Part shown: positions 50,017 to 57,962 of the stretch, one piece after another
Position numbering within the stretch: position 1 is the stretch's first letter
How the letters are laid out: the number at the start of each line of letters is the position of its first letter
Notes under the pieces: generated by a model
Seen by the model: the letters and a program-made list of their open reading frames with translations, nothing else
The model's database searches: none
Told to the model about the DNA's origin: nothing
Program-made: the position numbers and the translations under genes
NCBI RefSeq assembly: GCF_009733795.1
Contig: NZ_WNXX01000009.1
Span: forward strand, 102,075 to 166,074
Source of the DNA: Actinotalea caeni
Lineage (GTDB): Bacteria > Actinomycetota > Actinomycetes > Actinomycetales > Beutenbergiaceae
Length of the DNA: 64,000 nt
Direction: 5' to 3'

Positions 50017-50847
50017 TCAGCCAGCGGCCGCGTGCAGGCGTCGCGGGCCGAAGCGCGCGGCCTGCCCGGCGTGGATGTCGGCCACCCACTCCCAGCCGGG
50101 GTCGGGTGCGCCGAGCCGGCGGTCCTCGGGCACGCGCCCGTCGCGGAGCGCGAGCACGTAGGCGCGGTCGGCGGCGACCCGCTCGCGCAGCGCGGCGCCG
50201 GTGCCGACCGACCCGTGACCGGGCACGACGACGTCCACCCGGTCCGCGACGGTCGCGAGCGCGTCCAGCCCTGCCAGGTACTCGGCCACCGGGTCCTCGG
50301 AGACGTCGGGGTCGTCCAGCATCGGGACGAAGAGGTCGGAGAGCATGTCGCCGGCGACCAGCGTGCGACTGCCCGGCACGAGCAGCGCCGCGTGCCCCGG
50401 CGCGTGGGCGAGGTGCTCGACGATCTCCACGCGCGGACCGTCCCACGGGATCGTCGTCGCACCGGCGGGCAGCGGGTCGATCAGCCCGAAGAGGTCGAGC
50501 GGCACGTCGCCGGCGATCTCCTCGGGCAGGCTCTCGGCGGCACGCGCCCGCCAGCGCGGGTCGGCCCGCAGGTCGCCCATGACCTGCCGGCACAGCCGGG
50601 TGCCGTAGCGCGGGACGTCGCCGAGATCGGGGTGCCAGAGCACGTGGTCCCAGTCGGGGTGGGTCGCGAACCCCGCGACGACCGGCAGCCCGCGCTCGGC
50701 GAGGTCGCGCACGAGGCAGGTGAGCTCGGCCTCCGTGAGCCCGGGGTCGACGACCAGCGCACCGGACGGCGCGACGACGACGACCGTGTTGTTGCGCAGC
50801 AGCGCGCTGCTGTGCACGAGCACGCCGTCCGCGACCTCCCTCAGCAT
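50017..50847 (-). CDS. Metallo-beta-lactamase-fold hydrolase with altered metal motif
   Basis: This 276-residue MBL-fold protein has [16 protein letters not shown] at residues 61-76. The usual HxHxDH reads His63-x-Asp65-x-Asp67-His68, so the second His is Asp. Later ligands are normal: [18 protein letters not shown] and VVPGHGSVG. The fold usually hydrolyses esters, lactones or thioesters; the substrate is not known. The Asp could still bind metal but may change the second site. The start ATG 50847 follows GGAAGGAGG. Confidence 0.85.
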   Translation of the reverse strand: MLREVADGVLVHSSALLRNNTVVVVAPSGALVVDPGLTEAELTCLVRDLAERGLPVVAGFATHPDWDHVLWHPDLGDVPRYGTRLCRQVMGDLRADPRWRARAAESLPEEIAGDVPLDLFGLIDPLPAGATTIPWDGPRVEIVEHLAHAPGHAALLVPGSRTLVAGDMLSDLFVPMLDDPDVSEDPVAEYLAGLDALATVADRVDVVVPGHGSVGTGAALRERVAADRAYVLALRDGRVPEDRRLGAPDPGWEWVADIHAGQAARFGPRRLHAAAG

Positions 50848-51050
50848 CCGGGCCGCCTCCTTCCGCCGTCGCGCCGGCCCTCGGCGCGACCTCAGTGTGC
50901 GGGTGCGACCGGTTCGGCCGACAGGGCCAGTCGCGCACCCGCGAACCGGACCAGCCGGGCGTGCTGCGCCGGCCGGCCGAGGGGTCCACGCGCCGCCTCG
51001 ACCGCCGCCCGCGTGGCAGGCTGGGGGTCGGCAGCGGGAGGAGACGGACG

Positions 51051-52295
51051 ATGACGACGGCGCCGACGACCCTGGGCGTGCACTCCGAGGTGGGCAGGCT
51101 GCGCAAGGTGCTGGTGTGCGCCCCCGGCCTGGCGCACGAGCGGCTCACCCCGACGAGCTCGAAGGAGCTGCTGTTCGACGACGTCATGTGGGTCGAGACC
51201 GCGCAGCGCGACCACGCGGACTTCGTCGCCCAGCTGCGCGAGCGCGACGTCGAGGTCGTCGAGCTGCACGAGCTGCTGGCCGAGACGCTCGCGATCCCCG
51301 AGGCGCGCACCTGGGTGCTCGACCGGCGGGTCGTCGCGAACAGGGTCGGGCTCGGGCTCGTCGAGGGCACGCGCGCCTACCTGGACTCGCTGTCGCCCGC
51401 GGCGCTCGCGCGGTTCCTCGTCGGCGGTCTCACCACCACCGACCTGCCACCGGACTTCCGCACCGGCGAGGTCGCGCTGGCGGAGCAGTCGCACGGCGAC
51501 CGGGACTACCTGATCCCGCCGCTGCCGAACACGCTCTACACGCGCGACACGACGTGCTGGATCTACGGGGGCGTCACCCTCAACCCGCTGTACTGGCCCG
51601 CGCGCCACGACGAGACCCTGCTCATGCAGGCGGTGTACACGTTCCACCCGGACTACGCCGGTTCGCGCGTGTGGTGGGGCGACGCCGAGGCCGACTGGGG
51701 GCAGGCGAGCCTCGAGGGCGGCGACGTGATGCCGGTGGGCGACGGCGTCGTGCTGATCGGGATGAGCGAGCGCACCTCGCGGCAGGCGATCACGCAGCTG
51801 GCGAGGGCCTTGTTCGACGCCGGGGCGGCGCACCACGTCGTCGTCGCGGGGATGCCGCGGCTGCGGGCCGCGATGCACCTCGACACCGTGTTCACGTTCG
51901 CCGACCGCGACCTGGCGGTGGTGCACCCCGCGATCGTCGACCACATCAACCCGTTCTCGCTGCGCCCCTCCGACCGCGCGCCGGGTGTGGAGGTCGTCGA
52001 CGAGCGCGGCTCGTCGTTCGTCGACGTCGTCGCGCGCGCCATGGGGCTGCCGCGGCTGCGGGTGGTCGCGACCCCGGGCGACGACTACGCCTCGGAGCGG
52101 CAGCAGTGGGACAGCGCGAACAACGCGGTCGCCGTCGAGCCGGGCGTGGTGTTCACCTACGACCGCAACACCCTGACCAACGCGGCGCTGCGGCAGGCGG
52201 GTGTCGAGGTGGTGACGATCGTCGGGGCCGAGCTCGGGCGCGGGCGCGGCGGTGGCCACTGCATGACGTGCCCCCTGGTGCGCGACCCGGTCTGA
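51051..52295 (+). CDS. arcA: Arginine deiminase
   Basis: This 414-residue enzyme hydrolyses L-arginine to citrulline and ammonia. It begins [26 protein letters not shown], quoted here as [15 protein letters not shown], and has [33 protein letters not shown] with the Asp site, [12 protein letters not shown] with the catalytic His, and the nucleophile Cys404 in [10 protein letters not shown]. All key residues are present. No arcB, arcC or arginine/ornithine antiporter gene is adjacent, so it may serve acid resistance or arginine use rather than full ADI fermentation. It ends 1 nt from the convergent ATPase stop with no terminator. Confidence 0.94.
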   Translation: MTTAPTTLGVHSEVGRLRKVLVCAPGLAHERLTPTSSKELLFDDVMWVETAQRDHADFVAQLRERDVEVVELHELLAETLAIPEARTWVLDRRVVANRVGLGLVEGTRAYLDSLSPAALARFLVGGLTTTDLPPDFRTGEVALAEQSHGDRDYLIPPLPNTLYTRDTTCWIYGGVTLNPLYWPARHDETLLMQAVYTFHPDYAGSRVWWGDAEADWGQASLEGGDVMPVGDGVVLIGMSERTSRQAITQLARALFDAGAAHHVVVAGMPRLRAAMHLDTVFTFADRDLAVVHPAIVDHINPFSLRPSDRAPGVEVVDERGSSFVDVVARAMGLPRLRVVATPGDDYASERQQWDSANNAVAVEPGVVFTYDRNTLTNAALRQAGVEVVTIVGAELGRGRGGGHCMTCPLVRDPV

Positions 52296-52296
52296 G

Positions 52297-55089
52297 TCAG
52301 CCGCGGCGCGCGGGGCCGCGGCGGTGCGCCGTGCCCGGGTGCCGCCGGGTGAGCGCCTTGACGGCCTCGACCGCCAGCAGCACCAGCACCGCGAGACCCG
52401 CCGTCACGGCCCACTCCAGCGCCCCGATCGGCGCCGACCCGAACCAGGTGTGCATGAACGGCGCGTACGTGAACAGCACCTGCAGCACCAGCAGCGCGCC
52501 AGCCGACACCCAGATCGCGCGGTTGCCCACGAGCACCCGTGGCGTGAGTGCGGAGCCGTACAGGAACCGGCAGCTGAGCAGGAACGCGAGCTGGCCGAGC
52601 GCCAGCATGAGCACCGCCGTCGTCTGCGCGGCGGCGAGGTCGCCGAAGGTCCACCGGTGCCACAGGAACGCCGCGAGCGCGGCGCCGCCGATCGCGGCCG
52701 AGCCGGCGAGGACCACCACGAGCGCACGGGGCGAGAGCACGTGCTCGGCGCGCGAGCGCGGGGGCCGCCGCATGATGCCGGGCTCGGCCGGCTCGCCGGC
52801 GAGCGCCAGGGAGAGCGTCAGCGAGGTGACGAGGTTGACCCACAGGATCTGCACCGGCGACAGCGGCAGCGTGAACCCCAGCAGCACCGCCGTGAGCACG
52901 ACGAGCGACTGCGCGCCGTTGGTCGGCAGCAGGAACACGACCGACTTGCGGATGTTGTCGTAGATCCGCCGCCCCTCCTCGACCGCGCGCACGATGGTGG
53001 CGAAGTTGTCGTCGGCAAGGACGATGTCGGCGGCCTCCTTGGTGGCCTCGGTGCCCTTGACGCCCATCGCGACGCCGACGTCGGCGCGTGTGATCGAGGG
53101 GGCGTCGTTGACGCCGTCGCCGGTCATCGCGGCGACCTCGCCATGGCTCTGCAGGGCGCGCACGATGCGCAGCTTGTGCTCGGGCGAGGTGCGCGCGAAC
53201 ACGTCGACGTCGCGCACGACCCGGCGCAGCTCGTCCTGGGTCATCGCCTCGAGCTCGGGGCCGGTGAGCGCGGGTGGCGCGTCGTCGGGCGCGACGATCC
53301 CGAGGCGGCGCGCGATCGCGACGGCGGTGCCCTTGTGGTCGCCCGTGATCATCTTCACCGCGATGCCGGCCTCGTGGGCCTCGGCGACGGCGACCGCCGC
53401 CTCGGGCCGCGGCGGGTCGACGATGCCGACGAGACCGAGGAAGGTGAGGCCGGCCAGGTCGTCCAGGCCGAGGGTGCTCAGGTCGTCGGCCGGCCGGTGG
53501 GCGACGCCGACCACGCGCAGCCCGTCGGCGGACAGCGCGTCGATGCGGCGGGACCACGCGGCGCGGTCCAGCGGCACCGGCCCGTCGGGGCCGAGCTCGT
53601 GACGCGAGCGGTCGAGCAGCGGGCCGGGGGCGCCGAGCAGGTGCACGCGCCGCGTCGGGGTGCCGGCACCGGCCGCGGCGCCGAGGTCGTCGAGCGTCGC
53701 CGAGATCTTGTGCGAGGACTCGAACGGCACCTGTGCGAGCCGGGTGACGTCGTCGAGCGGGGCGCCCGCCTTGAGCGCGAGCACGTCGACGGCGCCCTCC
53801 GTCGGCTGGCCGACGACGCGCCAGCCGTCCTCGCCGCGCTCGACGCGCGCGTCGTTGCAGGAGCCGCCCGCCACGACGAGCGCGGCGAGGTCAGGGTGAT
53901 CGGCGAGCGACGGCGTCGCGCCGTCGTGCACGACCCGACCGGTGGGTGCGTACCCGGTGCCCTCGACCTCGTACCGGGCGACGGCGGTGACCACGACGGT
54001 GGCGGTCATCTCGTTCTGGGTGAGCGTGCCGGTCTTGTCGGAGCAGATCGTCGTGACCGACCCCAGCGTCTCGACCGCGGCCATGCGGCGGGTGATCGCG
54101 CGGCGGGCGGCCATCTGCTGCACCCCGAGCGCGAGCGTGATCGTCACGAGCGCGGGCAGACCCTCGGGGACGGCGGCGACCGCGAACCCGATCGCCGCGG
54201 AGATCAGCTCCTCGACCGTGAAGTCGTGCACGAGCCGCCCGACCAGGAGCATCGCGAGCGCCAGCAGGCCGATGCCGACGGAGAGCTGCTTGCCGAGGTG
54301 CGCGAGCTGGCGGGCGAGCGGGGTGTCGAGCTGTTCCTGCTGCGACACCAGCGCCGAGATGTGCCCGATCTCCGTGGCCGGCCCGGTGCCGACGACGACG
54401 CCGGTGGCGGCCCCGGAGGCGACGATCGTGCCCGAGAACAGCATGCTGGCGCGGTCGCCGACCCCGCTGTCCTCGGCGACCGGGGCGACCTGCTTGGTCG
54501 CGGGCTCGGACTCGCCGGTGAGGGCGGACTCGTCGACCTGCACGTCGGTCTGGTGGAGCAGCCGGAGGTCGGCGGGGACGCGGTCGCCGCTGCGGACGCG
54601 GACGACGTCGCCCCGCACGAGCGTCGCGGCGTCGACGACGTGCCACGCCCCGTCGCGCAGCACCTGCGCGTCGAGGGACTGCATGCGCCGCAGCCCGGCG
54701 AGCGCGCTCGCGGCCCGGCCCTCCTGCACGAAGCCGATCACGGCGGTCGCGACGACGACCGCGGCGATGACCGCGAAGTCGATCCACTCGGCGGTGATCG
54801 CCTTGAGCGCGGCGGCGGCGAGCAGGATGTAGACGAGCACGTCGTCCAGGTGGGCGAGCAGCCGCCGCCACCAGGGCCGGGGCGGGGTCTCCGGCAGCTC
54901 GTTGCGGCCGTCGCGGGCGAGCCGCGCCTCGGCCTCGACGGTGCTCAGCCCGCCGCGGTCGGCGTCGAGGGCTGCGAGCACGGCGGCAGGCTCGGCAGCC
55001 CAGGGCGTCGTGGTCGCCGCGGTGGCGTCGGTGGTCGTCGGGCACCTCCCGCTCGGTGGCCACCATCCTGGCGCATCACCGGCGCCCAC
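52297..55089 (-). CDS. Type II P-type cation-transporting ATPase
   Basis: This 930-residue pump has the N-terminal cation ATPase domain (~30-80), TGES at 191-194 in the actuator domain, the TM4 ion-site motif PEGLP at 308-312, phosphorylation Asp351 in CSDKTGTLTQNE, KMITGDHKGTA, and the hinge TGDGVNDAPSI. Six C-terminal helices follow (LWVNLVTSLTLSLALAGEP near TM6). PEGLP and overall size match bacterial Ca2+-ATPase-like (P2) pumps; other cations are possible. The GTG start 55089 has AGGT upstream; no other in-frame start is well placed. Confidence 0.92.
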   Translation of the reverse strand: MGAGDAPGWWPPSGRCPTTTDATAATTTPWAAEPAAVLAALDADRGGLSTVEAEARLARDGRNELPETPPRPWWRRLLAHLDDVLVYILLAAAALKAITAEWIDFAVIAAVVVATAVIGFVQEGRAASALAGLRRMQSLDAQVLRDGAWHVVDAATLVRGDVVRVRSGDRVPADLRLLHQTDVQVDESALTGESEPATKQVAPVAEDSGVGDRASMLFSGTIVASGAATGVVVGTGPATEIGHISALVSQQEQLDTPLARQLAHLGKQLSVGIGLLALAMLLVGRLVHDFTVEELISAAIGFAVAAVPEGLPALVTITLALGVQQMAARRAITRRMAAVETLGSVTTICSDKTGTLTQNEMTATVVVTAVARYEVEGTGYAPTGRVVHDGATPSLADHPDLAALVVAGGSCNDARVERGEDGWRVVGQPTEGAVDVLALKAGAPLDDVTRLAQVPFESSHKISATLDDLGAAAGAGTPTRRVHLLGAPGPLLDRSRHELGPDGPVPLDRAAWSRRIDALSADGLRVVGVAHRPADDLSTLGLDDLAGLTFLGLVGIVDPPRPEAAVAVAEAHEAGIAVKMITGDHKGTAVAIARRLGIVAPDDAPPALTGPELEAMTQDELRRVVRDVDVFARTSPEHKLRIVRALQSHGEVAAMTGDGVNDAPSITRADVGVAMGVKGTEATKEAADIVLADDNFATIVRAVEEGRRIYDNIRKSVVFLLPTNGAQSLVVLTAVLLGFTLPLSPVQILWVNLVTSLTLSLALAGEPAEPGIMRRPPRSRAEHVLSPRALVVVLAGSAAIGGAALAAFLWHRWTFGDLAAAQTTAVLMLALGQLAFLLSCRFLYGSALTPRVLVGNRAIWVSAGALLVLQVLFTYAPFMHTWFGSAPIGALEWAVTAGLAVLVLLAVEAVKALTRRHPGTAHRRGPARRG

Positions 55090-55141
55090 GGGCGGGACCT
55101 AGAGCCCGAGGGCCCGCCGTCGAGCGCGTCAGAATGGGAGC

Positions 55142-55747
55142 GTGGTCGAGAAGAGCCTGTGGACGCGTCGTGTCGAGGAGAACCCGGAGCACTCGCACTG
55201 GTACGTGCAGCGGTTCCGGACGATGGCGGCCGCGGGTGAGGACCTGCACGGCGAGGCGAGGCTGGTCGACGCGATGGTGCCGCGGGGCGCGCGGGTCCTC
55301 GACGCCGGCTGCGGTCCCGGCCGGGTGGGTGGCGAGCTCGCGCGGCGCGGCCACACGGTGGTGGGGGTCGACGTCGACCCTGTGCTGATCGAGGGGGCCG
55401 AGGCCGACCACCCCGGGCCGACGTGGCTCGTGCAGGACCTGGCGACGCTCGACCTCGCGGCCGCGGGCGTCACCGAGCCGTTCGACGTCGTCGTCTCGGC
55501 CGGGAACGTCATGGCCTTCCTGGCACCGAGCACGCGCGGCACGGTGCTGCGCAACCTCGCTGCGCACCTCGCCCCGGAGGGCCGGCTCGTCGTCGGCTTC
55601 GGCGCCGGGCGCGGCTACCCGTTCGAGGAGTTCTTCGCCGACGCCGAGGCCGCCGGCCTGCGCCGCGACGTGACGCTGGCGACGTGGGACCTGCGGCCGT
55701 GGACGCCCGACGCCGACTTCCTCGTCGCGGTGCTCAGCCGGGGGTAG
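55142..55747 (+). CDS. Class I SAM-dependent methyltransferase
   Basis: This 201-residue protein from GTG 55142 has motif I VLDAGCGPGRVGGELARRGH, VVGVDVDPVLIEGA for the SAM ribose, FDVVVSAGNVMAFLAPSTRG and LAPEGRLVVGFGAGRGYP. The compact Methyltransf_25-type domain fills the chain, with no accessory domain. The substrate is unknown. It overlaps the convergent PLDc_N gene by 14 nt at its 3' end. Confidence 0.88.
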   Translation: MVEKSLWTRRVEENPEHSHWYVQRFRTMAAAGEDLHGEARLVDAMVPRGARVLDAGCGPGRVGGELARRGHTVVGVDVDPVLIEGAEADHPGPTWLVQDLATLDLAAAGVTEPFDVVVSAGNVMAFLAPSTRGTVLRNLAAHLAPEGRLVVGFGAGRGYPFEEFFADAEAAGLRRDVTLATWDLRPWTPDADFLVAVLSRG

Positions 55748-55946
55748 CGCGGGGGCGAACCGCGAACCAGGTGAGCGCGCCGAGCACTGGCAGCGCGAGC
55801 ACGACGAGCGTCCATGCGAGCTGCGCCAGCGTGGACAGACGGGGCGTGCGGTTGATCTGCACGACCGCGACGACGGCGGCGACCAGCACGCCGAGGACCG
55901 CTGCCGACCAGACCCAGTCGTAGACGGGGGGCACGAAGAGCTCCAC
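55734..55946 (-). CDS. PLDc_N-type small membrane protein
   Basis: This 70-residue protein from GTG 55946 has two membrane segments (~residues 11-28 and 42-62), joined by INRTPRLSTLAQLAWTLVVL. It ends VLGALTWFAVRPRA, matching the phospholipase D nuclease N-terminal (PLDc_N) module found alone in many actinobacteria. The function is unknown. Confidence 0.75.
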   Translation of the reverse strand: MELFVPPVYDWVWSAAVLGVLVAAVVAVVQINRTPRLSTLAQLAWTLVVLALPVLGALTWFAVRPRATPG

Positions 55947-56117
55947 CTCCCCAGGCTCTCACCCATGGGCCGGATGTGACCGCTGCTTGACCGCTTCTCG
56001 CGGCACGCATGGCACACCCATGTCGTGGACCAGGTCTTTTCTCGACCGTCGCGTGACCACCAAGGTCGCAAGGACTCGCGGGCGCGACGGCTCGGGAGCA
56101 CCACGGTCGGGGGCTGC

Positions 56118-56437
56118 ATGCGCGGGCGCGCGGCTGTCGTCGAAGGGCGCGCAGGCCGCGCCCAGGTCGCTGCACGAGGGCGCGTCGGCGCAGCCGTCGC
56201 GGTCGCTGCCGCGCTCGGCGTCGCCGGCCTGGCGGCGCCCGCTGCCGCCGTGGACGTCACCTGGTTCGTCGACGCCGGCGCCGGGGTGGACGTCGAGGGC
56301 TGCGGCGAGGCTCCCGGTCCCGCCGCCTGCGCGACCATCGGCGCCGCGCTCGAGCGCGTGACCGCCGGTGACGTCGTCGAGATCGCCGCCGGCTGGGAGG
56401 CGCCACGCTGCTGGTGACCCGACGCCGCCGGTCCTGA
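56118..56437 (+). pseudogene. Remnant of a third beta-helix surface-protein gene with internal deletion
   Basis: From ATG 56118 the frame encodes a signal peptide and mature start VDVTWFVDAGAGVDVEGCGE, then ACATIGAALERVTAGDVVEIAAG. This parallels the N-termini of the two proteins at 57963 and 61127 (TWYVDQTSTHPDDDCGA, ACATITAALAHAEATDTVVVAAG). The frame then breaks to WEAPRCW and a stop at 56417. In the shifted frame the following bases read ATLLVTRRRRS plus a stop at 56435-56437, like the end of a wall-anchor transmembrane tail. So the gene appears to have lost most of its interior, out of frame. It shares CGGTCGGGGGCTG before the ATG. Confidence 0.7.
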
Positions 56438-56464
56438 GCCTGACACCTCGGCACAGCACCTCTT

Positions 56465-56486
56465 GACCTGGAGCGCGCTCCAGGTC
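56465..56486. promoter_or_regulatory. MerR-type operator and promoter spacer
   Basis: A perfect 22-bp palindrome (left half GACCTGGAGCG) lies 14 nt before the aldo-keto reductase ATG. TTGACC at 56463-56468 overlaps its left end and could be a -35. Placing the dyad in the -35/-10 spacer is the normal MerR arrangement. Confidence 0.7.
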
Positions 56487-56500
56487 GGAAGGTGCTGTGC

Positions 56501-57457
56501 ATGACACCACCCACGACACAGGACCTGGGCCCGCAGATCGTGCTGGGCACGATGAACTTCGGCACCCGGACACCCGAGGCGACGTCGCGCGAGATCCTCG
56601 ACGCGTTCGCCGATCTCGGCGGCGTCTGGCTCGACACCGCGAACTGCTACGCGTTCTGGGAGGACCCCAGCGGGTACGGCGGCGCGAGCGAGCGGGTGCT
56701 GGGTCGCTGGCTCGCCGACCACCCCGACCACCGCGGCCAGGTGCGCGTCGCGACCAAGGTGCGCTGGCAGCCCACCGTGGCGCACCAGTGGCCCGAGAAC
56801 GCGGAGGGGCTGTCCGCGGAGGCGATCCGCAACGGCCTCGACGCCAGCCTCGAGCGGCTCGGGCTGGACGCCGTCGACATGCTCTGGACGCACGGTGAGG
56901 ACCACGACGTCCCCCTCGAGGAGACCGTGACGGCGCTGGGCGAGGAGGTCGCCTGCGGCCGCGTGGGTCTGCTCGGCGCCTCCAACCACCGCGCGTGGCG
57001 CGTGGAGCGGGCGCGGACCCTCGCCCGCGACCAGGGTGTCGCCGGCTACGAGGCGCTGCAGCTGCGGCGCAGCTACGTCTCACCCCGTCCCGACGCCCCG
57101 GTGCCCGACGAGGGTCACATGTTCACCGACGAGGACTCGCTCGACATGGTGGCGAGCGAGGGACTCCCGCTGTGGGTCTACTCGCCGCTGCTGCAGGGCG
57201 CGTTCGTGCGCCCCGACCGGCTGCAGGAGGCCTACGACCACCCGGGCACGGCGCGCCGGACGGCACGGCTCGCCGAGATCGCGGCCGAGACGGGTGCGAC
57301 GGCCAACCAGGTCGTGCTCTCATGGCTGATGTCGAGCACGGTGCCGGCAAGCCCGATCGTCGGCGTCAGCTCGCTCGCCCAGCTCACCGAGGCGATGGCG
57401 GCGCGGGACCTCGTGCTCGACGCCGACCAGCTGCGACGACTGGACGAGGTCTCCTGA
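56501..57457 (+). CDS. Aldo/keto reductase
   Basis: This 318-residue TIM-barrel NADPH oxidoreductase has IVLGTMNFGTRTP, DTANCYAFWEDPSGYGGAS with catalytic Asp and Tyr, VATKVRWQ with catalytic Lys, and LWTHGEDHDVPLEETV with the active-site His. LGASNHRAWRVERA and NQVVLSWLMSSTVPASPIVG are the NADPH-side segments. ATG 56501 follows GGAAGG. It is immediately upstream of a MerR gene (TGATG overlap) and behind a MerR-type palindrome, so it probably detoxifies a reactive aldehyde or ketone that the MerR protein senses. Confidence 0.93.
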   Translation: MTPPTTQDLGPQIVLGTMNFGTRTPEATSREILDAFADLGGVWLDTANCYAFWEDPSGYGGASERVLGRWLADHPDHRGQVRVATKVRWQPTVAHQWPENAEGLSAEAIRNGLDASLERLGLDAVDMLWTHGEDHDVPLEETVTALGEEVACGRVGLLGASNHRAWRVERARTLARDQGVAGYEALQLRRSYVSPRPDAPVPDEGHMFTDEDSLDMVASEGLPLWVYSPLLQGAFVRPDRLQEAYDHPGTARRTARLAEIAAETGATANQVVLSWLMSSTVPASPIVGVSSLAQLTEAMAARDLVLDADQLRRLDEVS

Positions 57458-57819
57458 TGACGACGCAGACGCTCACCCCCGGCGAGGCCGCCGAGGCCAC
57501 CGGTCTGAGTCTCGACACCCTGCGCTACTACGAGCGCGAGGGTCTCATCGGCCCGATCGACCGGACGACGAGCGGGCGCCGGACGTACTCCGACGGCGAC
57601 GTCGCCTGGATCGAGACCGTCACCTGCATGCGTGCCGCGGGCCTCGGCATCGACCACCTGCGCGAGTTCACGAGGCTGCTGCGGGAGGAGGCGACCGTCG
57701 AGGAGCGGGTGCGCTTCCTCCACGAACGCCGCGTCGAGCTGCTGGCGCAGATCGAGGCGATCCGCAACGCCGTCGTCGTCCTCGACGACAAGATCGCCCA
57801 CTTCTCGCAGCCTGGCTGA
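57457..57819 (+). CDS. MerR family regulator
   Basis: This 120-residue protein has the winged helix GEAAEATGLSLDTLRYYERE, GLIGPIDRTTSGRRTYSDGD and WIETVTCMRAAGLGIDHLRE, then a dimerisation coiled coil (RVRFLHERRVELLAQIEAIR) ending at residue 120. There is no C-terminal effector domain and only one Cys, so metal sensing is unlikely. It resembles short AdhR/NmlR-like regulators of aldehyde stress genes. Its ATG overlaps the reductase stop, and the operator at 56465-56486 suggests autoregulation of the operon. Confidence 0.92.
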   Translation: MTTQTLTPGEAAEATGLSLDTLRYYEREGLIGPIDRTTSGRRTYSDGDVAWIETVTCMRAAGLGIDHLREFTRLLREEATVEERVRFLHERRVELLAQIEAIRNAVVVLDDKIAHFSQPG

Positions 57820-57903
57820 GATCCCGCACGCGGCGTCGGCGCCGCGCTGGGGGCGACCCGCTCCCCGGGCCGTTCACCGGCCTGGGGGTTCCCTTGACCA
57901 CCC

Positions 57904-57962
57904 GTTGACCGCTACCGTCCTCGGAAGGTAGGTGACAACACATCTTTCGGTCGGGGGCTGTC
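57904..57962 (+). promoter_or_regulatory. Conserved leader of beta-helix surface gene 1
   Basis: TGACCGCTACCGTC, with TACCGT a possible -10, followed by TGACAACACA and TCGGTCGGGGG, runs up to the ATG. The same elements in the same order precede the gene at 61127, while coding regions next to the starts are much less alike. Shared regulation is inferred. Confidence 0.5.

Noticed and set aside
56501..57819. Metal-resistance module based on the MerR gene
   Set aside because: The regulator lacks the Cys residues of metal-sensing MerR proteins, and its partner is an aldo-keto reductase, which fits carbonyl or electrophile stress better.
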